From Casuarina equisetifolia (lineage: Eukaryota; Streptophyta; Magnoliopsida; Fagales; Casuarinaceae), in assembly GCA_028551475.1 (NCBI GenBank), contig CM052361.1, positions 17,115,274-17,179,273 of the forward strand: a DNA stretch of 64,000 nucleotides, written 5' to 3'. Below the pieces are notes generated by a model, which was not told where the DNA came from, did not search any database, and worked only from the letters and a program-made list of their open reading frames with translations. Both the position numbers and the translations under genes were made by a program. Of this stretch, positions 36,700-49,710 are shown one piece after another (the first letter of the stretch is position 1; every line of letters starts with the position of its first letter).

Positions 36700-37330
36700 G
36701 AAAAGTTTAATATGTTTTCAATTTCTTATAGTGTTTGTTTAGGTCAAAGAAAGATCTATAACCAATACATTTACAAAAAGAATAAGACAATTATTGCTAG
36801 ATTTAGTCTTCTATCTTGACTAATATGCTTAGCCTTTCAACCTTCAATTTTCCTTTGTATATACTCAATTGAGAAGTATTCAATTCTTAGTGAGAATTTT
36901 GAAGGTAAGGGACATACCTAGGTATTTATAGGTAGTTGGTCTTCCAAGAAAGGAACATAGTTGAGTATCTTAGCCTTTTCATGCTTAGACATGCTAGAGA
37001 GAAAAAAAAAATTAGCAATATATAGGTGCATTTTTTAATTTTGAGTTCCTCAAATTCTTGTGTAATATCTAACAAATACAAGATCAACTTAATACATTCA
37101 TGCACAAATAAGAAAGCAAAGCCTAAATGGGTGATCTTCTCTTGCAACACATTTAATGGAACTTGAAACCATCTAAGGATTCTTTTCTTTGTAGACTTTT
37201 GTTGAGAATTACCATTGCTATGACAAATAGATATTATGATGGGTATCCTCATGTCTAAGGCCCTTGGCCCCTTTGTAAAAACCAGTATGAAAGTCATTTA
37301 TGTTCATAAGATATCCCACAATAGTGATGC
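36700..37330 (-). mobile_element. LINE reverse-transcriptase fragment, - strand
   Basis: With stops tolerated, the - strand contains a GLRQGDP-like GPRALDMRIPIIIS at about 37275, then ITHLGFAFLFVHECIKLIL at 37140-37080 (the FADDL.F active-site region, catalytic Asp lost). A YKYLGM block follows near 36920, and further decayed thumb sequence. The whole is L1-like and dead. Confidence 0.65.
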
Positions 37331-37829
37331 AATTGGACAATATAATATTTGAATTTTATTTATTTGGAAAAAGAGGGATAATATCCTAATAAATTTTATT
37401 AATAAATATAATAGTTTCTAATCATATACTCTAGAGTCAAGGGGCTTTTCCATTCCTTATTTTGAGCTAACTTACTATGCATGAAAGCATTGCTAAGTTC
37501 CTCCCAGCAAGCCCATGTACAACATTGACACTTGAGGCTAATTGTACCCTACACCTTTGTATGTTACTTGAACCGGGGCCCCTTGTTTAAAAATTTCCAC
37601 ATAAACATTCATAGCTTTGGCAGTGTTATCTTATTTCACAGGAACTTGGTGCACACAACTTTCTCATGCCTAATTCTTCTATTTACCTATGCAAGAGAAG
37701 TAGAAAATTTTTCACTTGCATATAAATCACATGCTAGCCAATCTTTCCCAATGATAGGTAGGCCTAGAAGAAACTTGCATCCTATAAGGCCTCTTTGACT
37801 AAAATTTTTGGACTGAGACAGTTTGTATG
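37330..37829. other. Unassigned flank of the gypsy element
   Basis: A + frame at 37532-37798 (88 codons) is open but not recognised. No gene is supported. Confidence 0.3.
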
Positions 37830-38237
37830 TGTTCAAGATCTGTCTCTAGCTCTAACAACGCTTGACGGGCAATGACTCATGACTTGGTCTTGGGGCCAGT
37901 AAGTAAAGGATCCTCAAGAGGATTCGAATGGGTGCATCGACGTCGTAGAATGGTGAAGGAATTCACGTAACGACAGAAAAAACTCAAGCTTTAAGGGAGC
38001 AAGCACCTAGGAAGTTTCTAGATTCACAAAAGATAAAACAAAGGAAATGTTCTAGAGAGAGATATATCATTCTCTCCGCATACAACCAGCATAGACTCTA
38101 TATCATACTCATAAAGTTTGCCCAACCTGGCCTAATTTACAAAACAAGACCCATAAACTGACACTTGAACAATTAAACCATACAACTCGCATGTTAGAAA
38201 TAGCATAAAATAACTTCCACATTTCATAACTACATCA
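37830..38237 (-). repeat. 3' LTR of the gypsy element
   Basis: 408 bp, TG...CA, paired with 42808-43215. It is preceded by GTATG. Confidence 0.92.
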
Positions 38238-38279
38238 ATCCCACCCCCTTGAAATCAGCCTGGTCCTTAAGGCTTTGGT

Positions 38280-39410
38280 CCCATGAACTGCATTGGAAAG
38301 TCAGGATTCTTATATTGGAAAAGTGCTTGATCCTCCCACGTTGCCTCTAATGGCAATCGCCCCTACCAGTGTACTAAAATCTCTCTTCTTCCTTTCTTCT
38401 TCCTCAAAACTTGCTATAGCATCCTGAAAATCATCACTATCTTCAACCTACTGCCTAACTACTCTGTTGAGCTTCGATACATGAAAAATGGGATGCCCCT
38501 TGGCATTCCTAAGCAGTGATAACTTATAAGCAACTGGCCCTATACGCTGCATAACCTTGTAGGGTCCTTGGAAATGCGAAGACAGCTTGTTTTAGTGGCA
38601 GTGGGAGAGAAAGATTTACTTATGGGGAAGGAGTTTGACATAAACTAAGTCACCTTCCTTAAACTGCTCTTCACATCAATGTTGATCAAACAAGCACTTC
38701 ATCCACTCTTAAGCAGTTTGCATGTTCTTATTGATTTGAGAAAGAACTTTATCTCTTTCTTGCATTATCTTCTCCACCTCCCCAACTTTTGTACTACCAA
38801 CCGCATATGGAATAAGTGAAACAGGACTCCGACCATAAACCACTTCATATGGAGTATAAAGAGTGGAGCTATGCCAGCTCGTGTTATAACAGAATTGAGC
38901 CTAGCTAAGCTACCTACTCCACTAACTGGGAAAGTCACCTGTAAAGCATCTCAAGTACATTTTAAGGTTCGGTTAAGTACCTCTATTTGTCCATTTGATT
39001 AGGGATGGTAAGCTAAAATATAGTTGAAGCCAGTTCCTTGCAACCTGACAATTCTTTCTAAAAGTTACTAGTGAACAACAAGTCTTGATCACACATAATG
39101 GAATAGGGCATGCCATATAGCTTAAGTATATTGTCAAAAAATGCTTAAGCAACAATAGAAGCCGTATACAGATGGGATAATGGAATGAAATGTCCAAACT
39201 TTGAAAGTTTATCAACAATCACCAAAATTACAGCTTTCCCTGCAGATGATGAAAGGCCTTTCACAAAATCCATTGAAATATCCTCCCAAATTCGTTCTAG
39301 AATGGGAAGAGGTTGTAACGTACCTACGATAACATCATTAGAACTTTTTTGTTGTTGGCAAGTAAGGCACCCTCGTACATGTTTCTCAATGTCAACTTTC
39401 ATTCCTTTCT
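38280..39410 (-). pseudogene. Gypsy integrase and chromodomain-like C-terminus
   Basis: The frame 39402-39145 has HVRGCLTCQQQKS of the H2C2 zinc-binding motif and the integrase core start WEDISMDFVKGL...VIVDKLSKFGHFIPL. Toward lower coordinates, stops interrupt a region reading GPYKVMQRIGPVAYKL (about 38570-38520), typical of the integrase C-terminal domain. A chromodomain-like ILVHW-GRLPLEATWEDQ follows near 38370-38320. Chromodomain presence places it among chromoviruses. Confidence 0.8.
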
Positions 39411-39789
39411 AGAAGAAAACAAATCGAAGCCACTATAATGTCTTGTCCCTTCCCTCATGAGTACTATTATGCACCTCTTTAAGTATTTTAGTAGCTAAGG
39501 AAGAATTTTGGGGCAAATAGATTCGACCTTTATACAAGATCACTTCATCTCTATACTCCTAAGGACCCATGGCTTCCTTTTGTTTAATTCGCTAATTCAA
39601 TTCCCTGTAGCCCTTATTTCCCTTATTTCAACCTTAATCTCATCTAACCACAAGGGAACTAGAGTGGATATGGCCTGACACTACCCCTAAATTAATTGTT
39701 TAGTATTTTTCCGTGACAACCCATCAGCTACTACATTATCTTTTCCAACCTTGTACTCTACAATGAAATCATATCCAATGAATTTGGAA

Positions 39790-40061
39790 AGCCACTTTTG
39801 CTATATTAGGGTGATAATTTTTTGATCTTGAATAAATTTTAAACTCCTTTGGTCCTTTCGAATCACAAATTGTTGCCCCAATAAATAATGTTGCCATTTT
39901 TGGACAGCCATCACAATAGCTAACATTTCTTTTTCATACGTAGAAAGACTCAAATGGCATCGATGGAGTACCTTACTAAAGAAGGCAATAGGGTGCCCTC
40001 GCTGGGATAACACTGCTCCTACTCCCACACTTGAAGCATCACACTCAATAACAAAGGGCAT
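39790..40061 (-). pseudogene. Gypsy RNase H
   Basis: MPFVIECDASSVGVGAVLSQ leads into PIAFFSKVL and YEKEMLAIVMAVQKWQHYLLG, then FVIRKDQRSLKFI, where active elements usually have a T/R-DH motif (DQ here). It follows RT in the normal gypsy order. Confidence 0.85.
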
Positions 40062-40450
40062 TGTGAAGTCTGAAAGGGCAAGAATATGGGGTTGTTGTCA
40101 TAGCTTCCTTAAGATGCTCAAATGCCTATTGCGCCTCCAATGTCCATTTGAAGACATTTTTCTTTAACAAACACATAAATGGTTTTAGCAATGCGGCCAA
40201 AGCCCTCAATGAAACATCAATAATACTCTATTGCCCCAAGAAAGCCACGCAATCCTTTAATTGTTTCAGGAACTGGCCATTTCTTACTAGCATAAACTTT
40301 GTCAAGGTTCCACCATCAAATCTCGAACATTGACAATATGGCCTAAAAACTTAACACTCGTTTTACCAAGTTCACACTTCTTAAACTTTACATAGAGTTG
40401 ATTCTTCGTAATACTTCTAAAACCATACTCACATGAACCAAGTGTTCCTT

Positions 40451-40786
40451 TTAACTTTTATTATAGACCAATATATCATTGAAAAATACCAATACCATAC
40501 ACCTCAAATAATCCCATAATACCACATTCATAAGAGACTGAAAAGTAGATGGCCCATTTGTGACCCCAAAAGGCATCACCAAGAATTCATAATGACCTTG
40601 TTGTGTGCAAAAAGTTATCTTTTCAACGTCCTCCTTTCGCATGCGGACTTGATAATATCCTGAGCATAAATCCAGCTTAGTGAAGAACATACCCCTATAG
40701 AGCTCATCCAACAATTCATCTATTGTGGGTGTAAGAAATTTATGTTTAACCATCTTCTTATTTAACTCTCTATAATCAACATACAA
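40451..40786 (-). pseudogene. Gypsy reverse transcriptase
   Basis: VDYRELNKKMVKHKF, FTKLDLCSGYYQVRM, TFCTQQGHYEFLVMPFG and NGPSTFQSLMN are clear RT fingers and palm motifs. The active-site YxDD position reads VFFNDIL, so the first catalytic Asp is Asn. Stops flank the open segment on both sides. Confidence 0.88.
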
Positions 40787-41374
40787 CTACTAGGAGCCAT
40801 CAGATTTCTTTACTAATAAGACAGGGGAAGAAAATGGACTAGTACTTGGCCGAATAATCCCATCTGCTAGCAACCCCTGAATAAGCTTTTCTATTTCCCC
40901 TTTTTGTAAGTAAGGATATCAATAAGGGCGAACAAAAACTGGCTAACCCCCCCTTTGTAAAATAATCTAATGACCATGACTCTGATGGAATGGTAAGCCC
41001 TTAGGCTTTTGAAAAACATCTTGTAATTCAGAAACAACCTTATCCATTCCCCATGGCAAAGCCTCGCCAGAGGGGGTTGGATTCTTATGTTCTACCATCT
41101 GAATAATTAAAAACTATCCCTTCTTGTTCATATCTTTAAAAAACTCATCACCCGATATCAAATGTGCTTGTTTGGGGCATTTTCCTTGCATGATAACCCT
41201 TTTACCAATAACTTTAAATGACATCTGCATGGTTGCCAATTTCCAAGTAATGTCTTCTAGTGTTTCCAACCACTAAATACCAAGCACCACTTTTATGGCT
41301 ACCAAGGGAAGTACATAAAAATCCAGCACCATAAGACACCCTAAATCCGAATCTCCACCCCCATTACATTGCCC

Positions 41375-41626
41375 CTAACCCCGTAAGGTGCTTCCATTCA
41401 CAACAACAACACCAAAAGCAACATTTTCATTAACCTTAAGCCCCATTTTTTCTACCAAATCTAGGTGAATAAAATTATGGGTGCTACATGTATCAATCAG
41501 AAATTTGACCTTCCGTTTACATTTAGTGAAGCTGCCCTCCACCTTCATTGTATGAGGTTTAATTGAATCAATTATGTAGAAGGCCATCTTAGAAATTTCC
41601 ATAGCCTCCTCCCCTTCCAGGACCAC
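41375..41626 (-). pseudogene. Gypsy aspartic protease region
   Basis: VKFLIDTCSTHNFIHLDLVEKMGL corresponds to the LIDSGSTHNFI protease motif. The Gly of D-S/T-G is replaced by Cys, which should inactivate it. Gag-like remains continue to about 42790. Confidence 0.8.
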
Positions 41627-42807
41627 AACTACAGCATCATTGGCAGAACTAGATTCATCAGGCTAGACGACTTCAAATAAAAATAATTTCTTCTTACATT
41701 GGTGACTTGCAAAGTATTGATCATTACAATGGAAACAAAGACCTTTTTTTTTTGTAATAGTCTTCTAGTTCCTGAGTTATGAAACAACAAGTAGGCAAAA
41801 AATTACACCCCCCAACATAGGTGGGAATAGTTTCACCTAGAACCCTAGGGCCAAGAGCCCCCACATTAAGAGCTAACTGAGAAGTCCGCCACATTATGTT
41901 TCTATCCTCAAATATTTGGCATAATGAAAATCCTCATTAATAGAGAATGGATCCTTAGCAACCATATCAGCCATTACATCAAGTTTTAAGCCACTAATAA
42001 AACCATCCACTGCTTGTTGGGGAGTTAATGGCCTGGACTTCATCAACAAGGATATATAATCTTTATAATATTGTTCTAAAGTGCCAGTTTGACGTAATTT
42101 AGTTAAAAGACAATAAGCTTTAGTAGGCCGATTAGAACCATACCTCTTAAGAAGGCCATTTTGAAGTTGCTACCAAGTAAAAAGTTGTCCAACATGTTCC
42201 AATTCCATCTTGTAGCCTTATAACCATTTCACCTCTTGTCCCTCCATGTTCCAAGTAGCAACTTTCACTTTCTCAAGGTTAGTAAGCCTATGATAATCAT
42301 TAAACTCATTAGTCTTAAATATTCAAGAGGCTGGATCTTCTTCCCCATTAAAACGTGGATAATCAAATCGAGTAATGCATCCTATATAACTCGAATCAAC
42401 ATACACGTTGTCAGAATTGGTGCAATCCCTACTAGATTGATCACGGTTGGACCTTAATCTTTGTCTGCTGGAATGAACATGACCTCTATTGGGGTCTCCC
42501 ACACCAACATCATCTCCATTGGGGCCGTCGAAACTAACCCCACCACCATTAGGGTTTTCAAAACCACCCCCACCACCATTAGGCCCACCTGCTCTAAGTC
42601 CGTTAGTCTGATCATTATTAAAGGACCAACATTGTTGGAATGATACAGATTGAAACTCGCAGAACCTGAAGACCTATTTTTCTAAAAGATAAAAAATTGG
42701 GTGAGGGCTTTTTTAATCTCATGAACCTCGATTGACAATTGAGACAAGGAAGTCTCCACTTGATTCACCTCGCATCCATTTGTGGATCGTCATGCTCTAA
42801 TACCATC

Positions 42808-43215
42808 TGTTCAAGATCTGTTTCCAACTCTAGCAACGCTTGACGAGTAGTGACTTATGACCTAGTGTTGGGGCAAATGAGTACAAGATCCTCAAAAGGA
42901 TTTGGATAGGTGCATCGATGTTGTGGAATGGTAAAGGAAATTCATATAATGACAGAACAAACTCAAGCTTTAATGGAGCAAACACCTGGGAAGTTTTTGG
43001 ATTCGCAAAAGACAAAACAAAAGAAATGTTCTGGAGAGAGATATATCCTTCTCTCTATATACAACTAGCATAACCCCACATCATACTCGTAAAGTTTGCC
43101 CAACTCAGCCTAATTTACAAAACAAGACCCACAAACTGACACTTGAACAATTAAACCATACAACTCACATCTCATAAACATCACAAAATAACTTCCACAT
43201 TTCAAAACTACAACA
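42808..43215 (-). repeat. 5' LTR of the gypsy element
   Basis: 408 bp, TG...CA, followed by ATATG. The primer-binding site lies just inside it at 42794-42805. Confidence 0.92.
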
Positions 43216-43249
43216 ATATGCCATAAAATCTACCTCACCTAGTTGTCCT

Positions 43250-44010
43250 TCTAAAAAAACCATAAGCCATCCTTAATTATCTATCGGCTATGTTGTAGAA
43301 TGTATGGAAGGATCACTAACTATCTATTCTAGCAGTGTGAGTTAGTCTATGTGTGTGTGTGTTTTTTTTTTTATCTTTATGCATAGCAACCGTCAGGTGC
43401 TCATACTTTTTGGAAATTGAATCCATCAAAAGAGATTCCCCCTTCACATAGTTCCAAGCAAATTTGGCTTACAAAGATACATGACCTCCTCATGCTTCCT
43501 AATTTGCAACCCTTGTTCATCACATGGAGTACGTATTTTGTCCCATTTGACCCAATATATCCCTATTTTGTCTCTTGAGCTCCATATAAATCTTGTCATC
43601 TTTTGGTTAAGCTTTTAGAGGATAGTTTGTAGCCTTTTTATAATGGAAAGGATGCAAATTGGTATTGATGCAAGAACACTTTTAATCAAACTAAGTTTGC
43701 CACCTTAAAAGGTAGCTTGGATTTCCAACTTCTTTTTTGTTTTTTAGTTGTTGCAGCCATTTCATTAAAGTAAGAGCTTGTTGCATCCTTTAAAGAGCAG
43801 AACCCCTAAGTATTTGATTGAAAAGAGAAGATTGTGAGAATTTGGTCCATTCTTTGATTCAAGATACTACATATTATCATATATGAGATACTACATGGGC
43901 CCATTACCTATAGTGGTTAATATGATTGGACATATAGTCTCTATGTAGGTTAACTAAACCTTTGGTGGATCTCCTTACAGTTGGTTGTACATTTGTGTGA
44001 AGCACATATG
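43250..44010 (-). mobile_element. LINE fragment (RT thumb), - strand
   Basis: With stops tolerated, the - strand reads IKYLGVLLFKGC near 43820 and GGKLSLIKSVLASIPICILS near 43710-43650. WVKWDKIRTPC follows near 43555 and AKFAWNYVKGESLL near 43470-43430. This is the region after the L1 RT palm. A GT microsatellite lies at about 43349-43363. Confidence 0.65.
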
Positions 44011-44950
44011 TGGTTAGGATAAGGTCCTCCGTAATGTGATGGTCCATCTTAGTTGAAGAATGGGATGGTATATCAAATGTGGCTTTAGGTCCAGCAATGG
44101 GTCATAATCATTTTAGTACATCATCTAAAAACACGTGACTAAAGTTCCTCATCAATAGCTTCTTTTGTAGGAACCTCTTATATAGAATATGACATTGTCT
44201 CAATGTGTGAAAGTAGTAAAATACTTTTACTAAAATGCAAATATTTTCTAAGAAAAATTTACGTCCCTCAACATCATAGAGCTTATACTCATTTATGTGT
44301 AGGATACTCCATGAATACAATAAAAATAGTTCAAGGGTAACAAAGCAACTTTTCCGCCCATTGCCAGTAAATCAACACCTCCCTAAGTCAAACTTGTGCT
44401 TGTTGTTGCATTAGGGGCTATTGCATTATGTGCTAAAGTGTGAGTGTTTTGTATCCATTGAGCAAAAACAGGTTGTAATTGTATAGTGGTATTTGAAAAC
44501 ATATCTTAGGGATGCCCTAAAGTGCTCATGGTATCATTATGAATATATAAACCAAAATTGTGAAAGCCTAAAAATATATATACCCAGTTTAGGTGTGATA
44601 TGATTGCATCATGATGCCTACGTACACAATCGAAGAGGCCATTGTATTGAGTAGTTAGATTATAGTCTCTTACCATAAAAATGGATGCATGCAAAACTAC
44701 ACTAACTATGAGAAATCTATCAATCCATATGTGATGTGTGAACAATGACAATTAGGTACCATAGTTAGTCAAGATATGGATAAGGAGGCAACAATGGTTA
44801 AAGAGCCTAACATGGCTAAGTTAATAGATAATTGAGCATGCCATGACATTATTAGGACCTTATATAGTCCTTTATGGCCCTAGCCTATAAATGGACCTTT
44901 ATGAGCCTTTAAACTATAGAATAAAAAAAGATAGCTTAAAGCTCCAAAAT
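44010..44950. other. Gene-free stretch
   Basis: Short frames only; the longest (44751-44506, - strand, 81 codons) resembles no family I know. Probably decayed retroelement DNA. Confidence 0.3.
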
Positions 44951-45960
44951 AAGGGATGTTTAGTTTTTTAAATAATCTCTCATAAGATGTTGAACCATTT
45001 AACATCATAAATGATTTCTTGATAAGTTTATTGACCTTATAGGATTTCATTTTAATCAAAACAAATGCTAGATATTTTTTAAAAAGTTATTGAAGCAAGA
45101 TTAACTTCTTATGTTAGATCACTCTTACTTTCCCATTGGTTTTCCTCTAATTTGGTATCTTATTGTACCCTTTGTTACAAAAGATTCAATGATGTTGATT
45201 GTAATGCTTTAGTAGGTAAGTGGAAAATGAAATACAAAAGTTATAGAGGACAATTATAGTTAACAAAATTAGTTTCATTCCCTTTGAATGGAGATATTCC
45301 AACTAATGAAGCAAATAACCCATAAGGTTGAGGAAAATATTAGGCACTTTTTGTGGGCAACAAATACTGAAGCATATAAATTTCACAAAGTTGCCCAATT
45401 GATAATCTAGTCATCTAAAAAGGAAAGAGGACTAAGACTATTAGAACTTAAATTATAAAACAAGCTTTTGTTAGGTTGTATACTTTGGAATCTTATGTGC
45501 AATCCAAATTCCTCCCTTTGGAACAAATAGATACACATCACAAAATGCAACAAAACTTTAATACAATTAGATATAAGAAGTAATATGACATGGAGTTGGA
45601 AGGATATGTGAGCTATAACCTACTCTAAACCTAATCATCTTTGTGTCATTTTATTGTTACAAAGAAACATACAATTAGTTATTAAAAGTCAATGATGAGG
45701 ATTAACATGATTTGATTTGGGTTGTGACCCCAAAAAAAACAACTTTATTCTTGTTTGTAGAGATATATTTTTCATAGCAGAAATTTTTTTTCAATAACTT
45801 CTTTCAATTAACTTATATTGTTTTTTTTATGAGTCTCATGTAAAGAATAAGTCCTACCTCTTTTTTCACCAACTTCATTTAGCACAATATCCATGCACAT
45901 AATGACTTTCACCACCTTATTAGGGGATGGAATGTTGAATTACAATGAATAATTAAAGTA
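44950..45960 (+). mobile_element. LINE 3' fragment, + strand
   Basis: With stops tolerated, the + strand reads IRHFLWATN (about 45330) and RGLRLLELKL-NKLLLGCILWNL (about 45429-45495). It continues with NPNSSLWNK-IHITKCNK and LIQLDIRSNMTWSWKD to about 45605. This matches the L1 region after RT (GGLGLR... and the linker before zf-RVT). Confidence 0.65.
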
Positions 45961-45999
45961 ATAAAAGAAAAAGATTTGATTTCAAGACTTCTTAAACCA

Positions 46000-47650
46000 T
46001 CCTTCTTTGCTTGCATTTAATATATATGGATTGAGAAAAATCACTAGAGAATCTCAAATAAGGCTATTATTATTTCGAACTTGTTGGAAAATATAAAGAA
46101 AATTGCATGAGGAAGAGTATCTTGATTTAAAAATATAAAATCCTTTTATGCAAATGTTCTATTATGAAAGTTTTAGGCTCCTAACCTCAATCTTCTCACA
46201 TTTATGGTTATATTTGTAAACATTGGGATAGGCCCCTAAACTTATGAACTTCAAATGTTATGGATCAAACTTACATATTCATACCAACATAAGTTGATGT
46301 GAATGCACACTCACCCCACAATCTTATAGAAATCTTACTTTGAAATTTTAGCACCAAGGCAACATCTTAAATGTGGTGATATTTAAATTTAACAACTCTA
46401 TTTTGTTGTTTAATATATATACATGAACTCTTATATATTATACTCCATGGGAATAATAATTCATCATTTCAGCATTAAACAAATCTTATGTGTTATTTGT
46501 TGGAACACATTTTACCTTAATGTCAAATTGATTTCTTATCAATTAAGAAATTTTTATAAAAGTGGCATTGTAGCAATCTTCATTTTTGTGGGAACATCCA
46601 CATTTACTATGAGTAATTACATTATAGTTAAAATTTATTTCAAACTATCATGATTATGAATTTTATATGGTTCTTAAATATGGATTACCTCAAACAATCC
46701 CATACCATTTTCACGGCATGAAAGAAAAAGATTGCAAGCAGGACAAATAGTGCACTCGTGTTATAAGGCAATGAAAAATCTTTTAATTAACCCATGAATT
46801 TAAATTTTTCATTTGAAATGTGTCCAATTTTATAATGTCATAAATTAATAATAGAGTCATAACATGTTGAATTTAAATTAATGTAAATTCTAGGTTATGT
46901 CCAAAAAAAATCCCTAACAACATTGGCTCTAAGTTTTGTTGCAAGATAATGGAGACTTTACTTCATTTTACCTATTCCTTTTATATTATCTATCAAAAGT
47001 CTTGAAGCACATAGAAACCAAGATCAGAAACGATTAAGAAATTTTTTTGACCTAAATTTAGATACTGAAATTAAGTTGTATTTGAAATTTAGAAACTAAA
47101 AATTCTGTAGCATTCCTTTCTATATAAGAAGCTTGAAGTAAATTTTCCTCTTTTTCCAAAAAAAAATCATATTTTATTTGGGAACCTTCATATCGCTTTG
47201 GCTTGTCTTTAGCAAAAGCATTATTCACTCAAATTAAGAATAGTCAAAGTCACCTTATAATCTATCAACTTCATAAGTCCAAAACCTAACATCAACTATG
47301 TGGCATACTTGTTATGTCGACTCTAGCATTTGCCACAAAAAACATTAACTCGGCAGTCTTCTTTTCTTAACCTCCGTTCCTGTACTCCGTAACATTGATG
47401 ATGGAATTAAATTGTATCACGTCTCATAGTAGCTTCATCATAAGTATATGAACCCCTTAGAGTATTGTAGTGTTCATCAAAGCCCCTGAGAAATTTGAGA
47501 ATTTTTAACTTCCATTTTTACCTTGTCGGCTTTCCATGGTTTAGTCTTTACCATTATTGGAAATTCCCAAGCCACCAATGTGAAGTACTGATCCCGAAGC
47601 CTTTTAAGCTATTTGAAGTAGAGCTGAAAACATTATCCCCTTCCTACCAA
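46000..47650 (-). mobile_element. Copia remnant (gag to integrase), - strand
   Basis: The - strand at about 46850-46400 follows the copia preintegrase/integrase layout (GHISNEKFKFMG..., then a decayed F.+IH.DVW region). It resembles the corresponding part of the remnant at 12500-12800. A gag-like stretch (KVKNSQISQGL...) lies near 47510-47380. It is highly degraded and ends are unknown. Confidence 0.45.
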
Positions 47651-48724
47651 ACTAAACTCAATTCATTCATCTAGTCAACTCAAGTGGGGGATTGAATTAC
47701 ATTTCTATGAATTTTAAGTTATTTTTTATATGCTCCTATGTTGAAAAGCCCTAAATATTTTATGATTAAGTTTATATTTGGTTCAGAAATTTTGACACAT
47801 ATGGTTGTTATAGGTTGATCTTTGTTTGTTGTATCCATTTTATCATATAGTAAATATTCACGCAGTGCAACTGAATTGTAGTTAGGTGAACTTCTTATGT
47901 TATAATATTAATCAAGCAAATAATTGTGTAACAACAGTATAATCGCAAAACATGCACAAGATGCACCTTCAAATTATTTAGGGAAAGCTTTTGTATCCTA
48001 TATTCACCTCTTTTAGTAATTCATCAAAAGGTCCCCTTTCAACTCTTTAAATACTTACTATTCGACAACATCAGATAATCATTAGGAAATGTAATCTTAG
48101 GGAGATTTCTCTTTGCAAGAAACAATCCCTCACAAGAGATAACACCCATGTCTCTACAAGATATCCAAACGTAAAATAACAAAAATAGTGAGGCTTACAA
48201 CAAAGGTCCCCATAATAATTCATTATCCATGATAAGAAAGCACTAGTGTATCTTTCCCAAAAGGCTAAATATGTTAGCTTGATCGAGCTCCAACAAGTCC
48301 AAAAACTCCCAAAATCATGTAGCTAATCTAGAAAACAAAATCATTTAAGTATAATGAAGATAGAGCAAATTATGCCTGTTTTTGGCTTTATATTTGGGCG
48401 ACTTTTGGTTTGACGTTTCTCCTTTATTCTCTTACTTTTACATTTGCTTGATGAGAAGCTAAAATCTGCCTGGAAATCATGTGACTGGAGTTGGTGGTGC
48501 TATTAGGCAGTTTTTTAGTTCCATTCATTACACACACCCACACGACAATATGTAGAAAGATATTTTAAGCATATCTTCTCATTTTCCAATTTTGCCTTTC
48601 ACAGGCCTAAACATTTAACTTAACCTAGCACCCCATAGCTTACCAACAATTTATGATTTTAACTAGATGTAAATTTCAGTGTATATGTTAGGAGCTAAAG
48701 GAGAGATCTAGCCACTTCTTTATG
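47650..48724. other. Gene-free flank of the copia element
   Basis: No coding sequence. A polypurine-like AAGTGGGGGATTG at about 47681 suggests the edge of an unidentified + strand element. Confidence 0.3.
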
Positions 48725-48988
48725 TGTTAAGATATGATTTATTTGTTTGTATATTTGTTATTGTTTTAATTTCTTTGGGCCCATTATTTGTTTATAGTAG
48801 TTAGGCTATATATTGTTTCGTTTATTCATTTGTTAGGCTTCGCTCATCCAAGTTTGACCGACTTGTGTTCGGTCGATATTACACTTTGTATTCAATAGTT
48901 TTCTTTTAAGTAAGCAAAAAGGGTTTACTCCAGATTCTCTGTGTCTTCGTCCCAGATCCTCAGATGTCATCTCTTTTCTAATCTTAGA
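48725..48988 (+). repeat. 5' LTR of the copia element
   Basis: 264 bp, paired with 54424-54686. It is followed immediately by the primer-binding site. Confidence 0.9.
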
Positions 48989-49528
48989 TGGTATCGAGAG
49001 CCAATTTGAGGTTTCTGTGATCAATCTGGTACATTTTCTTCCCTTTTTTTTTCATCTCCGTATTAATTTTCATTTCTTGAGTAATACATCTAGTTATTTG
49101 CTTCCCTTCTCAGTCAAGAATAGATCTATGTCCCAATCTCATTCTTTTTGGTGAGGTTTTTACCTATTTTAGTCCCTATTTTCACCTTTAATCTCCTTTG
49201 TCTTCCACTGCTCAATCTAATTTTAGGAGAATAGGCTTGGTCACAGTCATTCAATACGGTGCGTTTTGTCCTAAGGTTTGCGATCAGTCTCGCGAACATG
49301 AAACACACTGTTTCACTTAAGTTCAACACGGTGCGTTTTATCCTAGGGTTAGGATCTGAAAAGCTGGTGTCATTTTACCACTTTACCCCTTCTACCCTTA
49401 CACACCGTTTCACTTAAATTTCTTAAACGCACCATTTTCATCTTTTGTGGGGTCTTCAATTCAGATCTCGACTCGAGTGCATACCTAGTTTCCGTATGCA
49501 CTGTTTAACTTCCTGATTTGTACGCATT

Positions 49529-49710
49529 GTTTCACTCCATGGTCTGTACACACCGTTTCACTCCATGGTCTAAATGCATCATTCTACTCCATGGTCCAAA
49601 CGCACCGTTTCACTCCACAATCCGAATGCACCGTTTCACTCCACGGTGTGAATGAACCGTTTCACTTAGTAGTGCAAATGCACCATTTCAGTAAACGGAG
49701 CAAACACATC
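49529..49710 (+). repeat. 26-bp tandem repeat, seven units, in the copia leader
   Basis: Units start at 49529, 49555, 49581, 49607, 49633, 49659 and 49685, each exactly 26 bp. The pattern is GTTTCACTCCATGGTC followed by a 10-base variable tail, mostly ending GCACC. The last two units are more diverged. Isolated relatives (CACGGTGCGTTTTAT, CACACCGTTTCACTTAA) lie upstream at about 49255-49425. The array sits between the primer site and gag, where no protein is expected. Confidence 0.88.

Larger units (their letters stand above)
37825..43220 (-). mobile_element. Ty3/gypsy chromovirus, structurally complete, inactive
   Basis: Two 408-bp LTRs (37830-38237 and 42808-43215) start TGTTCAAGATCTG and end in CA, flanked by GTATG and ATATG, a 5-bp target duplication with one change. 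On the - strand a primer site TGGTATTAGAGC (42794-42805, initiator-Met type with one mismatch) lies 2 bases inside the 5' LTR. A G-rich polypurine tract AAGGGGGTGGGAT abuts the 3' LTR. Domains from high to low coordinate are gag, protease, RT, RNase H, H2C2/integrase core and a chromodomain-like C-terminus (near 38300-38420, ATWED motif). The LTRs differ at some 13% of positions by eye, so it is old. Numerous stops break the polyprotein. Confidence 0.92.

Noticed and set aside
49529..49710. CRISPR-like array (26-bp repeats)
   Set aside because: Repeats are directly adjacent, degenerate and without constant spacers, and lie in a plant retrotransposon leader.
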